A DNA stretch of 53,351 bases from an uncultured Collinsella sp. (GCA_900544065.1 UQTR01000005.1:1-53351), one strand, 5' to 3'; shown: positions 17,236 through 29,696, counted from the stretch's first letter. Numbers and translations are program-made. Notes: generated by a model not told the origin, from the sequence alone.

Positions 17236-19716
17236 ATGGAATCGTTGTACCGAAAGTATCGCCCGCTCACCTTCGACTCCGTGGTGGGCCAGCAGCATAT
17301 CGTCTCGACGCTCGAGCACGCCATCACCGAGGGACGCCTGTCCCATGCGTACCTGTTCTGCGGTCCGCGCGGCACGGGCAAGACCACCATGGCGCGCATC
17401 CTGGCCAAGGCGCTGCTGTGCCGCAATGCCGAGGCGGCGCGCGCCGAGGGTGCAAGCGGCTGCATGCCCGACGGTACTTGCGAGGAGTGCGAGCTCATCG
17501 CCGAGGGTAACCACCCCGATGTCTACGAGCTCGATGCCGCCTCCCGCACGGGCGTGGACAATGTGCGCGAGGAAATCATCAACTCCGTCAACTTTGCCCC
17601 GGTGCGCGGCAAGTACAAGATCTATATCATCGACGAGGTCCACATGCTCACGACGGCGGCGTTCAACGCGCTGCTCAAGACGCTTGAGGAGCCGCCGGCA
17701 CACGTGATCTTTGTGCTGTGCACCACCGACCCGCAAAAGATTCTGGAGACCATCCTCTCGCGCTGCCAGCGTTTCGATTTCCATCGCATCGGCAACGAGG
17801 ATATTGAGCATCGCCTGGCATACGTGTGCGAGCAGGAGGGCTTCGATTACGACGACGAGGCGCTGGCTATCGTGGCGCGCCATGCCAAGGGCGGCATGCG
17901 CGACGCGCTCTCCACGCTGGAGCAGCTGAGCGTCTTCGGCAACGGCACCGTGCATGCGGACGATGCCCGCTCGCTTTTGGGCGAGGTTTCGGACCAGATT
18001 CTGGGCGAGTTTGCGCGCGCCATTGCTAATCGTGATGTCGCCGAGCTATATGGGCTTATTCGCGCGCAGGTCGAGGAAGGAAACGACCTGCTGGAGCTGA
18101 CGCGCGACCTGGTGGCGCATGTGCGTGACGTGTACGTTGCCTGCGTTGCCGGTGCCCGTGCCGAGCTGTTTGAGGGCGGCTCCGAGCAGGCCGAGGCGCT
18201 TGCTGCCGAGGCCGCTGCCTTTGGCGAGCATCCTGCCGATCGCCTGGCCCGCGTGCTGACGGTGCTCGACGATGCCGCACTGGAGATGAGGGGCGCGAGC
18301 GACGTGCGCCTGGTGCTCGAGATCGCCTGCACGCGCCTGGCACGTCCCGAGGCCGATTTAACGATTGAGGCGTTGGCCGAGCGCGTGGCACGCCTGGAGG
18401 CCATGGTTGCCAACGGCGCCGTGCCGGCGAGCGTGGCTGCTGCTCAGGCCGCCGCGCCTGCAGCATCCGTACCCGCTGCTGCCCAGCAGCCGACGCTCAT
18501 TTCGGGCGCCCGTGCTGCCGCTCCGGCGGCATCCGCTGCCCCCGCTGCTACGCCCGCGCGCCAGGGCGGTATGCCTTGGGACCGTGGTGCTGCCGCTCCG
18601 GCGGCTCAGCCTGCGCCCCGTTCTACGTCCGTGTCAGCTTCCAAGCCTGTAGCGCCTGCACCTCAGCCTGCGCCGGCTCCGACGCCTCAGCCCGTTGCGG
18701 CCCCCGCGCCTGTCACCGCTCCGGCACCTAAGCCCCAGTCCAACAACGCCGCCCAGGTTGCCGCTGCCGGTGCTGCCGAGACCCCCGCGGTCGAGGACGC
18801 CGGAGAGTTGCAGCGCAAATGGGCCGAGGTTGTCGAGCGTGTCAAGGCGCGTCAGGCTTCCTACGCAGGGCTTTTGCTCAACGCTCGCGCCACGGCCGAC
18901 GACGGCTCCAAGCTCACGGTTTCGTTCCCCGCGGGTTCGACCTTTGCCATTAAGATGCTCGGCCGCGCCGACACGCAGTCGGTAGTCCTGCCGACAGTCA
19001 GTGCGGTCTTCGGTCGTCGTACCGTCGACTATGTCTTGGATGGGGGTGGCACGCCGGCTCCTCAACATGAGGAGCATTCTCCATCTGCACGGGCTGCGGC
19101 ATCTGCGGACCCGCAACCCGTGTCCTCGGCGGCCCCTGCATCCTCGAGCGCCAGCGCGACGCAGCAGCAAGCGGCGCCGGTAGCGGCATCGACCCCGTCG
19201 GCGCCTAAGACCGCGGCGCCCAAACCGGCTGCTCCGACACCCGCGCCCAAGCCCGCCTCGCCCGCGCCCAAGTCGTCTGACCTGGGCAAAGCCCCCTGGC
19301 TACGCTCCGACAACCCCGCCGGTGCTCCTGCCATGGGTAAGCTCCCGACCGAGCCCGCACCCCGTGCGCCCGAGCGCTCGGCTGCCCCCAAGGCTCAGCC
19401 TGTCGCGCAGTCCGCGCCGTGGGAATCCGAACAGGTGCCCTACGACGACGCTATGGTCGGCGGCTTCGCTGGCGATGCGAGCGGGGACGATCTGCCTCCG
19501 TTCGACGTGCCAGGTGCGACGCCCGCGCCCAAGTCCGCTGTAGCTGCCCCCAAAGAGGAGGACGCTCCTGCAGCTCCCTGGGAGTCCAACCCCGGCGCCG
19601 GCAGCCCCTTCGGCCACCAGGGCGCAGCCCCGAGCATCCCGCAGACCGAGGACGAGGCCAAAGACCTCATCCGCAGCGTCTTCGGTCAGGCCACCATCTT
19701 CAAACCGGTGGAGTAG
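17236..19716 (+). CDS. dnaX: DNA polymerase III subunits gamma and tau
   Basis: Clamp-loader ATPase, 826 residues. Residues 1 to about 390 are the conserved AAA+ and collar regions: Walker A GPRGTGKTT near 43, zinc-binding cysteines in the 64-90 region, DEVHM near 133 and the SRC sensor near 174. Then follow a Pro/Ala-rich linker, a conserved tau-like segment (about 523-604) and a second Ala/Pro/Lys-rich tail. The upstream in-frame extension from 16762 overlaps the divergent gene and is not used; the ATG at 17236 sits five bases after GGGGGAG. I saw no slippery A-AAA-AAG heptamer, so a separate gamma form is not evident. ybaB and recR follow, as in many bacteria, after one intruding gene. Confidence 0.95.
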   Translation: MESLYRKYRPLTFDSVVGQQHIVSTLEHAITEGRLSHAYLFCGPRGTGKTTMARILAKALLCRNAEAARAEGASGCMPDGTCEECELIAEGNHPDVYELDAASRTGVDNVREEIINSVNFAPVRGKYKIYIIDEVHMLTTAAFNALLKTLEEPPAHVIFVLCTTDPQKILETILSRCQRFDFHRIGNEDIEHRLAYVCEQEGFDYDDEALAIVARHAKGGMRDALSTLEQLSVFGNGTVHADDARSLLGEVSDQILGEFARAIANRDVAELYGLIRAQVEEGNDLLELTRDLVAHVRDVYVACVAGARAELFEGGSEQAEALAAEAAAFGEHPADRLARVLTVLDDAALEMRGASDVRLVLEIACTRLARPEADLTIEALAERVARLEAMVANGAVPASVAAAQAAAPAASVPAAAQQPTLISGARAAAPAASAAPAATPARQGGMPWDRGAAAPAAQPAPRSTSVSASKPVAPAPQPAPAPTPQPVAAPAPVTAPAPKPQSNNAAQVAAAGAAETPAVEDAGELQRKWAEVVERVKARQASYAGLLLNARATADDGSKLTVSFPAGSTFAIKMLGRADTQSVVLPTVSAVFGRRTVDYVLDGGGTPAPQHEEHSPSARAAASADPQPVSSAAPASSSASATQQQAAPVAASTPSAPKTAAPKPAAPTPAPKPASPAPKSSDLGKAPWLRSDNPAGAPAMGKLPTEPAPRAPERSAAPKAQPVAQSAPWESEQVPYDDAMVGGFAGDASGDDLPPFDVPGATPAPKSAVAAPKEEDAPAAPWESNPGAGSPFGHQGAAPSIPQTEDEAKDLIRSVFGQATIFKPVE

Positions 19717-19737
19717 CTGCGCAGGCGGGTATACTGC

Positions 19738-20211
19738 TCAAGAAGAGGTCTCTTTGTCCGGGCGCATCTGTATTTCGGACATGTGCAACGTGGTGCCGCG
19801 TATATCGCATTCGAGCAGACAAGTGCGTGACGGTTGGCCTAGGATGCTGAGGTCGATACGATACGCCGCATGGCTGTCCGTGTACTCGACTTGCTCGGCG
19901 TTGAGGGTTGCTCCGATTGTCAAGAAAGCGCCTGGTTCGGCATCGACAATCTTGGAGTCCTTTATCTTGACCTTGAACTCTTGGTAGAGGGACGGGCTGT
20001 CGTAGTAAACGGTTCGGGTTCCGTCGGTGCACTCATCGGTCGTCTCCCATTTGACGACGGGCTGGTCCGAGCTGGCTATCAGCAGTTCTGCTCCAAAAGC
20101 TATGGCATGGGTGATGACAACCAGCAATGTCCAGCCGACAAAAAGATAGAGAACTAAATATGCGACGGGGTGTTTTGAGCGGATGTTTTGGAGCGCGTCG
20201 GGGGCATTCAT
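19738..20211 (-). CDS. Small membrane-anchored protein of unknown function
   Basis: A 157-residue product with one hydrophobic helix (about 15-40) and a polar, probably extracytoplasmic domain with Cys pairs (DECTDG and CLLECD). The start is well supported by GGAGGTG four bases upstream. No family is recognised. It lies on the opposite strand between dnaX and ybaB, a pair normally adjacent, and ends only 21 bases from the dnaX stop, so the two transcripts converge. Confidence 0.7.
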   Translation of the reverse strand: MNAPDALQNIRSKHPVAYLVLYLFVGWTLLVVITHAIAFGAELLIASSDQPVVKWETTDECTDGTRTVYYDSPSLYQEFKVKIKDSKIVDAEPGAFLTIGATLNAEQVEYTDSHAAYRIDLSILGQPSRTCLLECDIRGTTLHMSEIQMRPDKETSS

Positions 20212-20550
20212 GGGGCACCTCCAAATTGCTATCTATGACAATCAAATTATACCCTGCCGCCATGTGCGCCGACTCGAGCAGCGGTTCGGCATTTAGCTAT
20301 TTAGTGGCGCACATGAAATGTCGGATTCGGCTCTACTAGATTGAGTGTGCGATATTATGCAACCTTGCATAATTCGACCTTGCATAATCTTTGAGTGCGG
20401 TTTGTATTGGAGGACATGTATATCGACTGAGGTAACACGTCCGCCCCGCTTGCTTGCCCCGCGCCGTGGTACGATTTTTGAGTTTGAAAGTCCCGCCGTG
20501 CTCCGGCTGCCCTTGCAGCTCGGCGTGCGGCCGCACGTAAAGGAGCCGTC
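20212..20550. other. Intergenic region with repeats, upstream of ybaB
   Basis: About 340 bases of relatively AT-rich DNA holding no convincing gene. It has an inverted repeat plus extra half-site at 20354-20388 and a TACGAT -10-like box at 20470-20475 upstream of ybaB. It should contain divergent promoters for the small reverse gene and for ybaB-recR. Confidence 0.6.
20354..20388. promoter_or_regulatory. Palindrome with third half-site, possible operator
   Basis: ATTATGCAA and TTGCATAAT (20354-20362, 20365-20373) form a perfect inverted repeat with a two-base centre. The right half plus flank, CCTTGCATAAT, is repeated directly at 20378-20388, 15 bases on. This looks like a dimer-binding operator with an extra site, between a divergent gene pair. 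Confidence 0.5.
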
Positions 20551-20871
20551 ATGGCCGGTATGAACATGCAGCAGATGATGAAGCAGGCCCGCAAGATGCA
20601 GGAGCAGCTTGCCGCCGCGCAGGAGAACCTCAAGTCCCAGACCGTCGATGCCTCTGCCGGCGGCGGTATGGTCAAGGTGACCGTTAACGGCGAGATGGAA
20701 CTCGTCAACCTCACCATCGATCCCGATGCCCTCGATCCCGAGGACGTCGATATGCTGCAGGACATGATTATGGCTGCCGTCAACGAGGCCGTCCGCGGCG
20801 TCAACGAGCTCGCCAACAAGCAGATGGGCGCCATCACCGGCGGCCTCAACATCCCGGGTATGCCGTTCTAA
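20551..20871 (+). CDS. ybaB: YbaB/EbfC family nucleoid-associated protein
   Basis: A 106-residue DNA-binding protein of the YbaB/EbfC family: Met-rich N-terminus (MNMQQMMKQARKMQEQ), the GGGMVKVTVNGEMEL strand region, DPDALDPED and a GGLNIPGMPF tail. Length is as expected. AGGAG lies six bases before the ATG. It precedes recR by 13 bases and forms the usual ybaB-recR pair. Confidence 0.95.
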   Translation: MAGMNMQQMMKQARKMQEQLAAAQENLKSQTVDASAGGGMVKVTVNGEMELVNLTIDPDALDPEDVDMLQDMIMAAVNEAVRGVNELANKQMGAITGGLNIPGMPF

Positions 20872-20884
20872 GACACGCATATAT

Positions 20885-21481
20885 ATGAGTGCGAATCACA
20901 GTCTGCAAAAACTGCTCGATGAGCTGGGCCGTCTGCCGGGTATTGGTCCCAAGTCGGCCCAGCGCATCGCCTATTACCTGCTCGAGGCCGATGCCGAGGC
21001 GGCCCGCCGCCTGGCCGAGGCCATCCTGGAGGTTAAGCAGGAGGTCCACTTTTGCAGCCGTTGCTTTAACTACGCCACGGCCGACGAGTGCTCCATCTGC
21101 CAGGACCCGATGCGCGACACCACTCGCATTTGCGTGGTGGGCGAGCCGCGCGACGTCCAGGCAATCGAGCGCACGGGCAGCTACCATGGCCTGTACCATG
21201 TGCTGGGCGGCGTGATCAGTCCCATGGACAAGATTGGCCCCGAGCAGCTGCACATTCGCGAGCTGCTGGCACGCTTGGGCCACGAGGACATCCACGAGGT
21301 CATCATCGCCACCAACCCCAATATTGAGGGCGAGACCACGGCGAGCTACCTGGCTCGCACTATCAAGCCGCTGGGCGTTGAGGTGTCGCGTCTGGCGAGC
21401 GGCCTGCCCGTGGGCGGCGACCTGGAGTATGCCGACGAGCTTACGCTTGGGCGCGCCATCGAGGCCCGTCGCACGATTTAG
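20885..21481 (+). CDS. recR: Recombination mediator RecR
   Basis: A 198-residue RecFOR-pathway protein that helps load RecA on gapped DNA. Seen: N-terminal helix-hairpin-helix (LPGIGPKSAQRIAYYLL), the four-cysteine zinc finger (CSRC and CSIC pairs), a Toprim domain starting at RICVVGEPRDVQAIE and containing NPNIEGETTA, and the C-terminal RLASGLPVGGDLEYADE motif. No clear ribosome site precedes the ATG at 20885, so translation may depend on coupling to ybaB 13 bases upstream. Confidence 0.96.
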   Translation: MSANHSLQKLLDELGRLPGIGPKSAQRIAYYLLEADAEAARRLAEAILEVKQEVHFCSRCFNYATADECSICQDPMRDTTRICVVGEPRDVQAIERTGSYHGLYHVLGGVISPMDKIGPEQLHIRELLARLGHEDIHEVIIATNPNIEGETTASYLARTIKPLGVEVSRLASGLPVGGDLEYADELTLGRAIEARRTI

Positions 21482-21686
21482 GTGGCGAGCCTGCTCCTGC
21501 CGTATGTTTTCCTCGCGACGCACGGGGTAGTCATAATTTCCCCGTGCGACTGTAAGTTTGTTGTGCAACAAAGATGCTTTGTATCCGCTTATCGCATGGA
21601 TGCTTCCACTCGCATCCTTAATTTGCCCATTCGTTGCGCAACCTTTTGGGTTCGCTGATACACTCAAATATGGATTCGAATGAATG

Positions 21687-21714
21687 CGCCGCTCCCGAGC
21701 GGCGTGTTTTTGTT
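21687..21714 (+). terminator. Terminator hairpin just upstream of a ribosome site
   Basis: Stem of eight pairs (about 21687-21694 with 21697-21704) followed by TGTTTTTGTT. GGAGGAG of the next gene begins immediately after. It may end the ybaB-recR transcript or attenuate the following operon. Confidence 0.65.
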
Positions 21715-21726
21715 GGAGGAGAACGC

Positions 21727-22632
21727 ATGCGGCCCGGTGGCACTCAGACAAAGCGCGGCGCCGCGGTGCGCATGCGACGCCGACTGGGCTTGGCGCCGCG
21801 GGCGTACGCACTGCTGTCTTGCTCGCTGGTGCTGGTCATAGCTGGCGTTTCTGCCTATGGCATGACCGTGCCGTCCATGATGCAGGCACATGCCGCACGC
21901 GAACCGCGCGTGGGGCATGAGGTCAAAAGTGATCTGGGCACCACGACTGGATATGCTTGGGCAAGTGTGGTCGCGCATATTGTGTTTGGCGCCGACGACG
22001 CGGACGACGCCGAGGCCCCGGACAACGAAGTCACGCTTGCCAATGGCAAAACCATCGTGCTCACCAACACCAAGATCATCGATCGGTTGTCCAACAATAG
22101 CGTGGCGGCAACGGTGAATAAGGTCGAGCGGCAGAAGGAGCAGGACGCCCAGCAGTCCGGAAAGCCCGGTAGCTCGGATACTTCTGGCTCCGGCTCGGAT
22201 TCGTCGAGTTCAGGCGGCGGCTCTGGGGCGGGTTCCTCTACCGGAGGGTCTGGAAACGGCGGCTCGACGGGCGGCAACACTGACAACGATGCAAACTCCG
22301 GTGGCCTTTCCGCTGCTGAGGAAGAGGGCATTCACAGTTGGCTTGTGACCAAGTACAACATGCTCGACGGCTATGTTTCTCGTGCCAATGACGTGGTCTC
22401 GACCTATAACTCTACGGGAGATCCCAGGCCGTGCGACAGCTTGGTCGGGGAGATGTTTGTCATTCGAGCCGAGTTCGGTCGTCAGACATTCTCGCCCCGG
22501 TCAAAGTGGTATCAGCAGTATGCCAATCTGTGGGGCTGTTACACCAACCTATGTCAATGGGTCGGCCATTACGGCGATGATGACGTCGCGCTCGGTAACT
22601 TCAACAATAACGTGGCGGCGCTTGCCCTATGA
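21727..22632 (+). CDS. Exported or membrane-anchored protein with Ser/Gly-rich linker, unknown function
   Basis: The 301-residue product has a basic N-terminus, one hydrophobic helix (about 25-50) and no clear signal-peptidase site. Then come a polar segment, a Ser/Gly/Asp linker (about 145-195) and a C-terminal helical domain with four cysteines, ending in a repeat-like helix pair. I know no matching family. The ATG at 21727 follows GGAGGAG at a good distance; an upstream in-frame ATG at 21634 lies before the terminator hairpin and is unlikely. The stop overlaps the next start (ATGA), linking it to the kinase and FHA genes. Inference: surface input or output component of that signalling trio. 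Confidence 0.75.
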   Translation: MRPGGTQTKRGAAVRMRRRLGLAPRAYALLSCSLVLVIAGVSAYGMTVPSMMQAHAAREPRVGHEVKSDLGTTTGYAWASVVAHIVFGADDADDAEAPDNEVTLANGKTIVLTNTKIIDRLSNNSVAATVNKVERQKEQDAQQSGKPGSSDTSGSGSDSSSSGGGSGAGSSTGGSGNGGSTGGNTDNDANSGGLSAAEEEGIHSWLVTKYNMLDGYVSRANDVVSTYNSTGDPRPCDSLVGEMFVIRAEFGRQTFSPRSKWYQQYANLWGCYTNLCQWVGHYGDDDVALGNFNNNVAALAL

Positions 22633-24478
22633 TGACCGATCTTGCATCCACCACACCACAATCGCTCGGTCGCGATCCCATGGTCGGCCTGCGCCTGGCG
22701 CGTGTCGACGGGTTTGAGCCGGCCATTGCGCTCGGTCAGGACGAACTGCCTGCCTATCTGCGTCGTTTTACGATACTGTTTGCCGACGATGCCACCATGC
22801 GCCGTGGCGGTATCGGCCGCGTGACGCGTGCCGTCAACGCCCAAGGCGAGGCCGTAGCACTCAAACAGCTCATCTTGCCGACGCGCGATGAGTTTGACGA
22901 CGATGCCGCCCATGAGGCGCTGGTCGCCAAGTTCAAAGCGGCATTTCGCGAGGAATATGAATGCCATCGCGCCCTTTCGGGCCTTAAGGGCTTTCCCCGC
23001 CTCTATGGCTGGGGCGAGGTTGACGGTGTGCCTGCAATTGTCATGGAATGGGTCGAGGGCGAGACGCTCGCCCGCTTGCGCTCGCGCTTTGCCGTGGACG
23101 ATGCCGGCCGCCTATCGCCGCTTGTGGCGGCGCGCTTGGGGCGCGACCTGTTCGACTTGCTCTGCCGCATGAGCCTGGTGGGGGAGGGCTTTGTCCATCG
23201 CGATATCTCGCCCGCTAATATTATGGTGCGTACGGCGCGTTTACCGCTTGACCGGCAGCTTGCCGAGGGCACCTTTGACCTGTGCCTGATCGACTTTGGC
23301 TCGTCGCTGGCGCTCGATCCTGCGTCGGCCGTGGCCGGTACGGTACCGGCGGCAAGGCGTCGTTTACGGAGCGCTATGCCACGCTGCGTCGCGCGACGGT
23401 GGCCTACGCTCCGCCCGAGATGCTCACCGACGATATTCCCGACCTGCGTGCTTTGCGTATGTCGACGGCGATCGACGTCTATGCCGCAGCAAGCACGGTT
23501 TACGAGCTCATTGCCGGCGCCGCGCCATACGAAGCCGCGCCGAGCACTTCGGGCACCTCGGGTTCGCGCAAAAAGACGCGCGACATCGCCAGCCCCTACC
23601 GTCTCAAGATGGACACGCTGCCCGACTATCCCATTGGTGCCCATGCGCCCGGTTGCGATTTGACTCAGCTGCTTCGTCGTGAGCCCGATGTGGCGCTCGC
23701 TGCGGCCGAGCAGGCCCAGCAGCTGGGGCTTGAGCCGGATTCCGAGGAGCTACGCGATGCGCTGGCGTTTGTCGATGCCCAGCTGTTCGACGTGGTGATG
23801 GCCTGTCTGTCCAGCCATCAAAAAGATCGTCCCGAGCCGGCGGCGGTCGAGGCGGCGCTCTCGGCGTTTTGTGACCACTATGCGCAAAATGTCGGTCGTT
23901 CGCTCCGCGGCGAGCCGCTCACGCCGTGCCCCATGGATGCGTCTGGCCGCGCGGTTCGTCGCGCGCTGATGGTCGGCGCGACGGTCGTCTGTGGCGTGGT
24001 TTGGGCTGTGGTCGTGGTTTCGGCCGCGCTGCTGGCGTCGGGCGCTCGCGTGACGGCGACTTTGGGATCGCTCGTGTGGTCTGGGTCGCTACCGGGTATT
24101 ATTGCCGCACTGGCGTTGGCGCTGCCAGGCATAGCCGGCGTTGTCGCGGGGGCACTTGCGCGCAATCGGCGCTCGGGCTTCCTGCAGGGTGTGCTTGCGC
24201 TTTCTGCCTGCGAGGTTCCGGTGCTGGTTGTGGCTGCATGTAGCGTATTTTCCCAGCGCGCCGTGATGGGCGGCCTTGTTGCCGCTCTGGTTGCAACCTA
24301 TACGCTTACGTGGTTTTTGCTTGCGATGGACTTTGCCTTTGAACTTCCCGTTTCGGCACCGCGACGCACAAAAGCCCAGATGGCGACTCCGCTTGCCGGT
24401 GGAGCCGCAGCTGCCCGTACTTTTGGCGGACCTGTCGAAGTATCGTCCGATTCTATTTCTACGACCAAGGAGGCCTAG
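22629..24478 (+). pseudogene. Ser/Thr protein kinase-like gene broken by a 5-bp tandem duplication
   Basis: The first frame (22629-23663) gives the N-lobe (RRGGIGRV, VALKQL), the catalytic loop HRDISPANIMV near residue 190 and DFG in LIDFGSSLA, then turns to Arg-rich nonsense. The second frame (up to 24478) resumes kinase sequence with TERYATLRRATVAYAPPEML, continues through the C-lobe and ends in four transmembrane helices. The switch is at GGTAC GGTAC (23337-23346). Removing one copy restores a single 614-residue protein reading AVAGTGGKASF across the join. Note Ser in place of Lys in the catalytic loop. The start overlaps the previous stop and an FHA gene follows. The break could be a true mutation, a reversible repeat-length switch, or a sequence error. 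Confidence 0.85.
23337..23346. repeat. Tandem GGTAC duplication at the frameshift
   Basis: Two consecutive GGTAC units inside the kinase gene. One unit gives an open frame; two shift it. Confidence 0.85.
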
Positions 24479-24481
24479 GTC

Positions 24482-25420
24482 ATGGCATCTCAAGTTGAGC
24501 TCACCCCATGCGGGGCCATGTTTGACATCTTTAAGCGCGCGGCGCATCTGAGCCATATCGAGCTGTGCGGCTTGGTGCTTTCGTCCCGTCCGCTCGCCGA
24601 CGGCCGCAGCCCGCAGAGCCGAGCCGCCGATCGCTCTTGGGTTTCCCGCTTTATCGTTCGCGCGCCGGTCGGCACGCTTCAGCAGCGCTACTTTGCCGAA
24701 TACGGTACCTCGGCTGCGCGTATTATGTCGCAACTGGCCCTGCGCCAGCGCAATCCCATGGACTCCACGGCTGTGATCAATATGGTGTGCGGTCCTGCAG
24801 GTGAACCGATGGTACGCGCGCTCGAAGAGTGCCACCAGGACACGAATCTCTATCGCAACGCGCTCGATCGCCTGTCCCAGGCGGCGGAACTCATGCCCGC
24901 CGAGCGCGCCGAGGCCGTGCTGGTGCTGTTTGTCGCCGTCGGTTGTTCGGCGGATGTGCGGTCCTCGGTGAACTATGCCATCGACTACGCGCAAGCGACC
25001 TGTGGCGGAGGCACCTCCACGCCGCGTTCGCTTGGCATGTCGATGACCGCGGGCGAACGCGAACCCGCCCCGGCGCACCCCTTGGGCTTGCTGCGCGTAC
25101 AAAACAGTTTTGTCGTGAGCGCCCCGCGCTGGATTCAGCCGAGTGAGCAGGGTGTTGAGATTGGCGCGCTGGCCACTGGTGAGGGCGATATTACCGACGT
25201 CGGCGACGATGTCTCGGCCCGCCATGCCCATATCTGGTGCGATGCTCAAAATATCTGGCACGTCGAGGACTTGTCGTCCACCAACGGAACCGTGGTGGTA
25301 AACGGGGCCACGCGCGTCTGCATTCAGGTCGAGCCCGGCCGTTCCGCCCAACTCAATCCCGGCGACGAGCTCAAGCTCGGCGAATCCACTACCTACGCCA
25401 TCCTCTTCGGTGCCCTCTAG
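24482..25420 (+). CDS. FHA-domain protein with uncharacterised N-terminal domain
   Basis: A 312-residue cytoplasmic protein. The C-terminal 100 residues or so form an FHA domain (DVGDDVSARHAHI, VEDLSSTNGTVVVNG), a reader of phosphothreonine. The N-terminal 200 residues are helical, Ala-rich and unfamiliar. AGGAGG lies eight bases before the ATG, only three bases after the kinase stop. A kinase followed by an FHA reader suggests a phospho-dependent switch in which this protein is bound or recruited when the upstream kinase is active. Confidence 0.85.
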   Translation: MASQVELTPCGAMFDIFKRAAHLSHIELCGLVLSSRPLADGRSPQSRAADRSWVSRFIVRAPVGTLQQRYFAEYGTSAARIMSQLALRQRNPMDSTAVINMVCGPAGEPMVRALEECHQDTNLYRNALDRLSQAAELMPAERAEAVLVLFVAVGCSADVRSSVNYAIDYAQATCGGGTSTPRSLGMSMTAGEREPAPAHPLGLLRVQNSFVVSAPRWIQPSEQGVEIGALATGEGDITDVGDDVSARHAHIWCDAQNIWHVEDLSSTNGTVVVNGATRVCIQVEPGRSAQLNPGDELKLGESTTYAILFGAL

Positions 25421-25469
25421 CCGGCAGTTAGGGACGTTCCTTTTCTCTGCCGGCACTTGGGGACACTCC
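25420..25469. repeat. REP-like palindromic element
   Basis: GCCGGCAG and CTGCCGGC (25420-25427, 25447-25454) bracket GGGACGTTCCTTTT, followed by CTTGGGGACACTCC. It aligns over nearly 50 bases with 39775-39822 and shares cores with 33935-34016. It directly abuts the stop codon of the FHA gene. Confidence 0.7.
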
Positions 25470-25873
25470 TCGGCGCGCCAGAGCCGGTCGCCTGGGGATG
25501 GAGAGGCCATTTTGGCTCTTGGCAGTCACCCAAGGTAAACCTTTACCGCCCGCCTATATTTGCCGAAATTACACTTGACGGCGGGGTACAATAAACCCGC
25601 ATGCGGATTTCCGTTGCGGGCGCTTCCCATCGCCGGGGCGTGCCCGGGAGCATCCGACATGCGGCCTTTGCGGCGCTCGGTCATGTGCAAGACGGGTAGC
25701 TGGGCTTGTGGAGCGCGTGCAGCCCTCCTCGCCTCGGCATGCCTTCTCTCCACGCCATGTACCTGCTGCTGAGTCCGCCTGCCAGATGATTGGAAGCAAC
25801 AGCGAAAATCCCATCACGCCAACATCCCGGCGATCGCCGGGGCCTGTATACCTATATGAGAGGAGAGGGGTAT
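25470..25873. other. Intergenic region and leader of nifJ
   Basis: About 400 bases without a supported gene. It contains the inverted repeat GGTAAA-CC-TTTACC at 25534-25547, a candidate operator, and a TACAAT -10-like box at 25587-25592. If that box is used, the nifJ mRNA would have a GC-rich leader of roughly 270 bases, in which I recognise no riboswitch. Confidence 0.5.
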
Positions 25874-29413
<3,540 letters not shown>

Positions 29414-29423
29414 GTCTCCCACC

Positions 29424-29548
29424 GCAGGATCTGAGGGCTGACCTTCGCGGACGTCCTCGGACATGAAAGAACCCCCGCTGCGCACTACGTGCGGCGGGGG
29501 TTCTTTCGTCCTGCGGAGTGTCCGCGAAGGTCAGCCCTCAGATCCTGC
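29424..29548. repeat. 29-bp perfect inverted repeat enclosing a terminator
   Basis: Bases 29424-29452 are the exact reverse complement of 29520-29548. Between them lies a second perfect hairpin (29466-29505). The whole could fold into one 125-base cruciform or RNA stem. Confidence 0.85.
29466..29505. terminator. nifJ terminator
   Basis: Thirteen-base inverted repeat: AAAGAACCCCCGC at 29466-29478, and its complement ending in GGGGGTTCTTT at 29505. The run of A on one side and T on the other makes it usable in both directions, for nifJ and possibly for transcripts from the right. Confidence 0.8.
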
Positions 29549-29696
29549 TACGACTACGTCTTCGGATTGTGTGGGCGGATGAAGGACGTAGTTGGTCGGG
29601 TATTCCGTCCCCTTCGCTGTTTCGCGGCTTTGCCGCGAAAGCTCGCGCCACTTTGGGGATGGATGGAGGGCGGGGCTGGATTGCGGATTCAAATGG

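Noticed and set aside
17236..19716. Programmed frameshift in dnaX
   Set aside because: No A-AAA-AAG-type slippery heptamer with a downstream structure was seen near the end of the AAA+ region.
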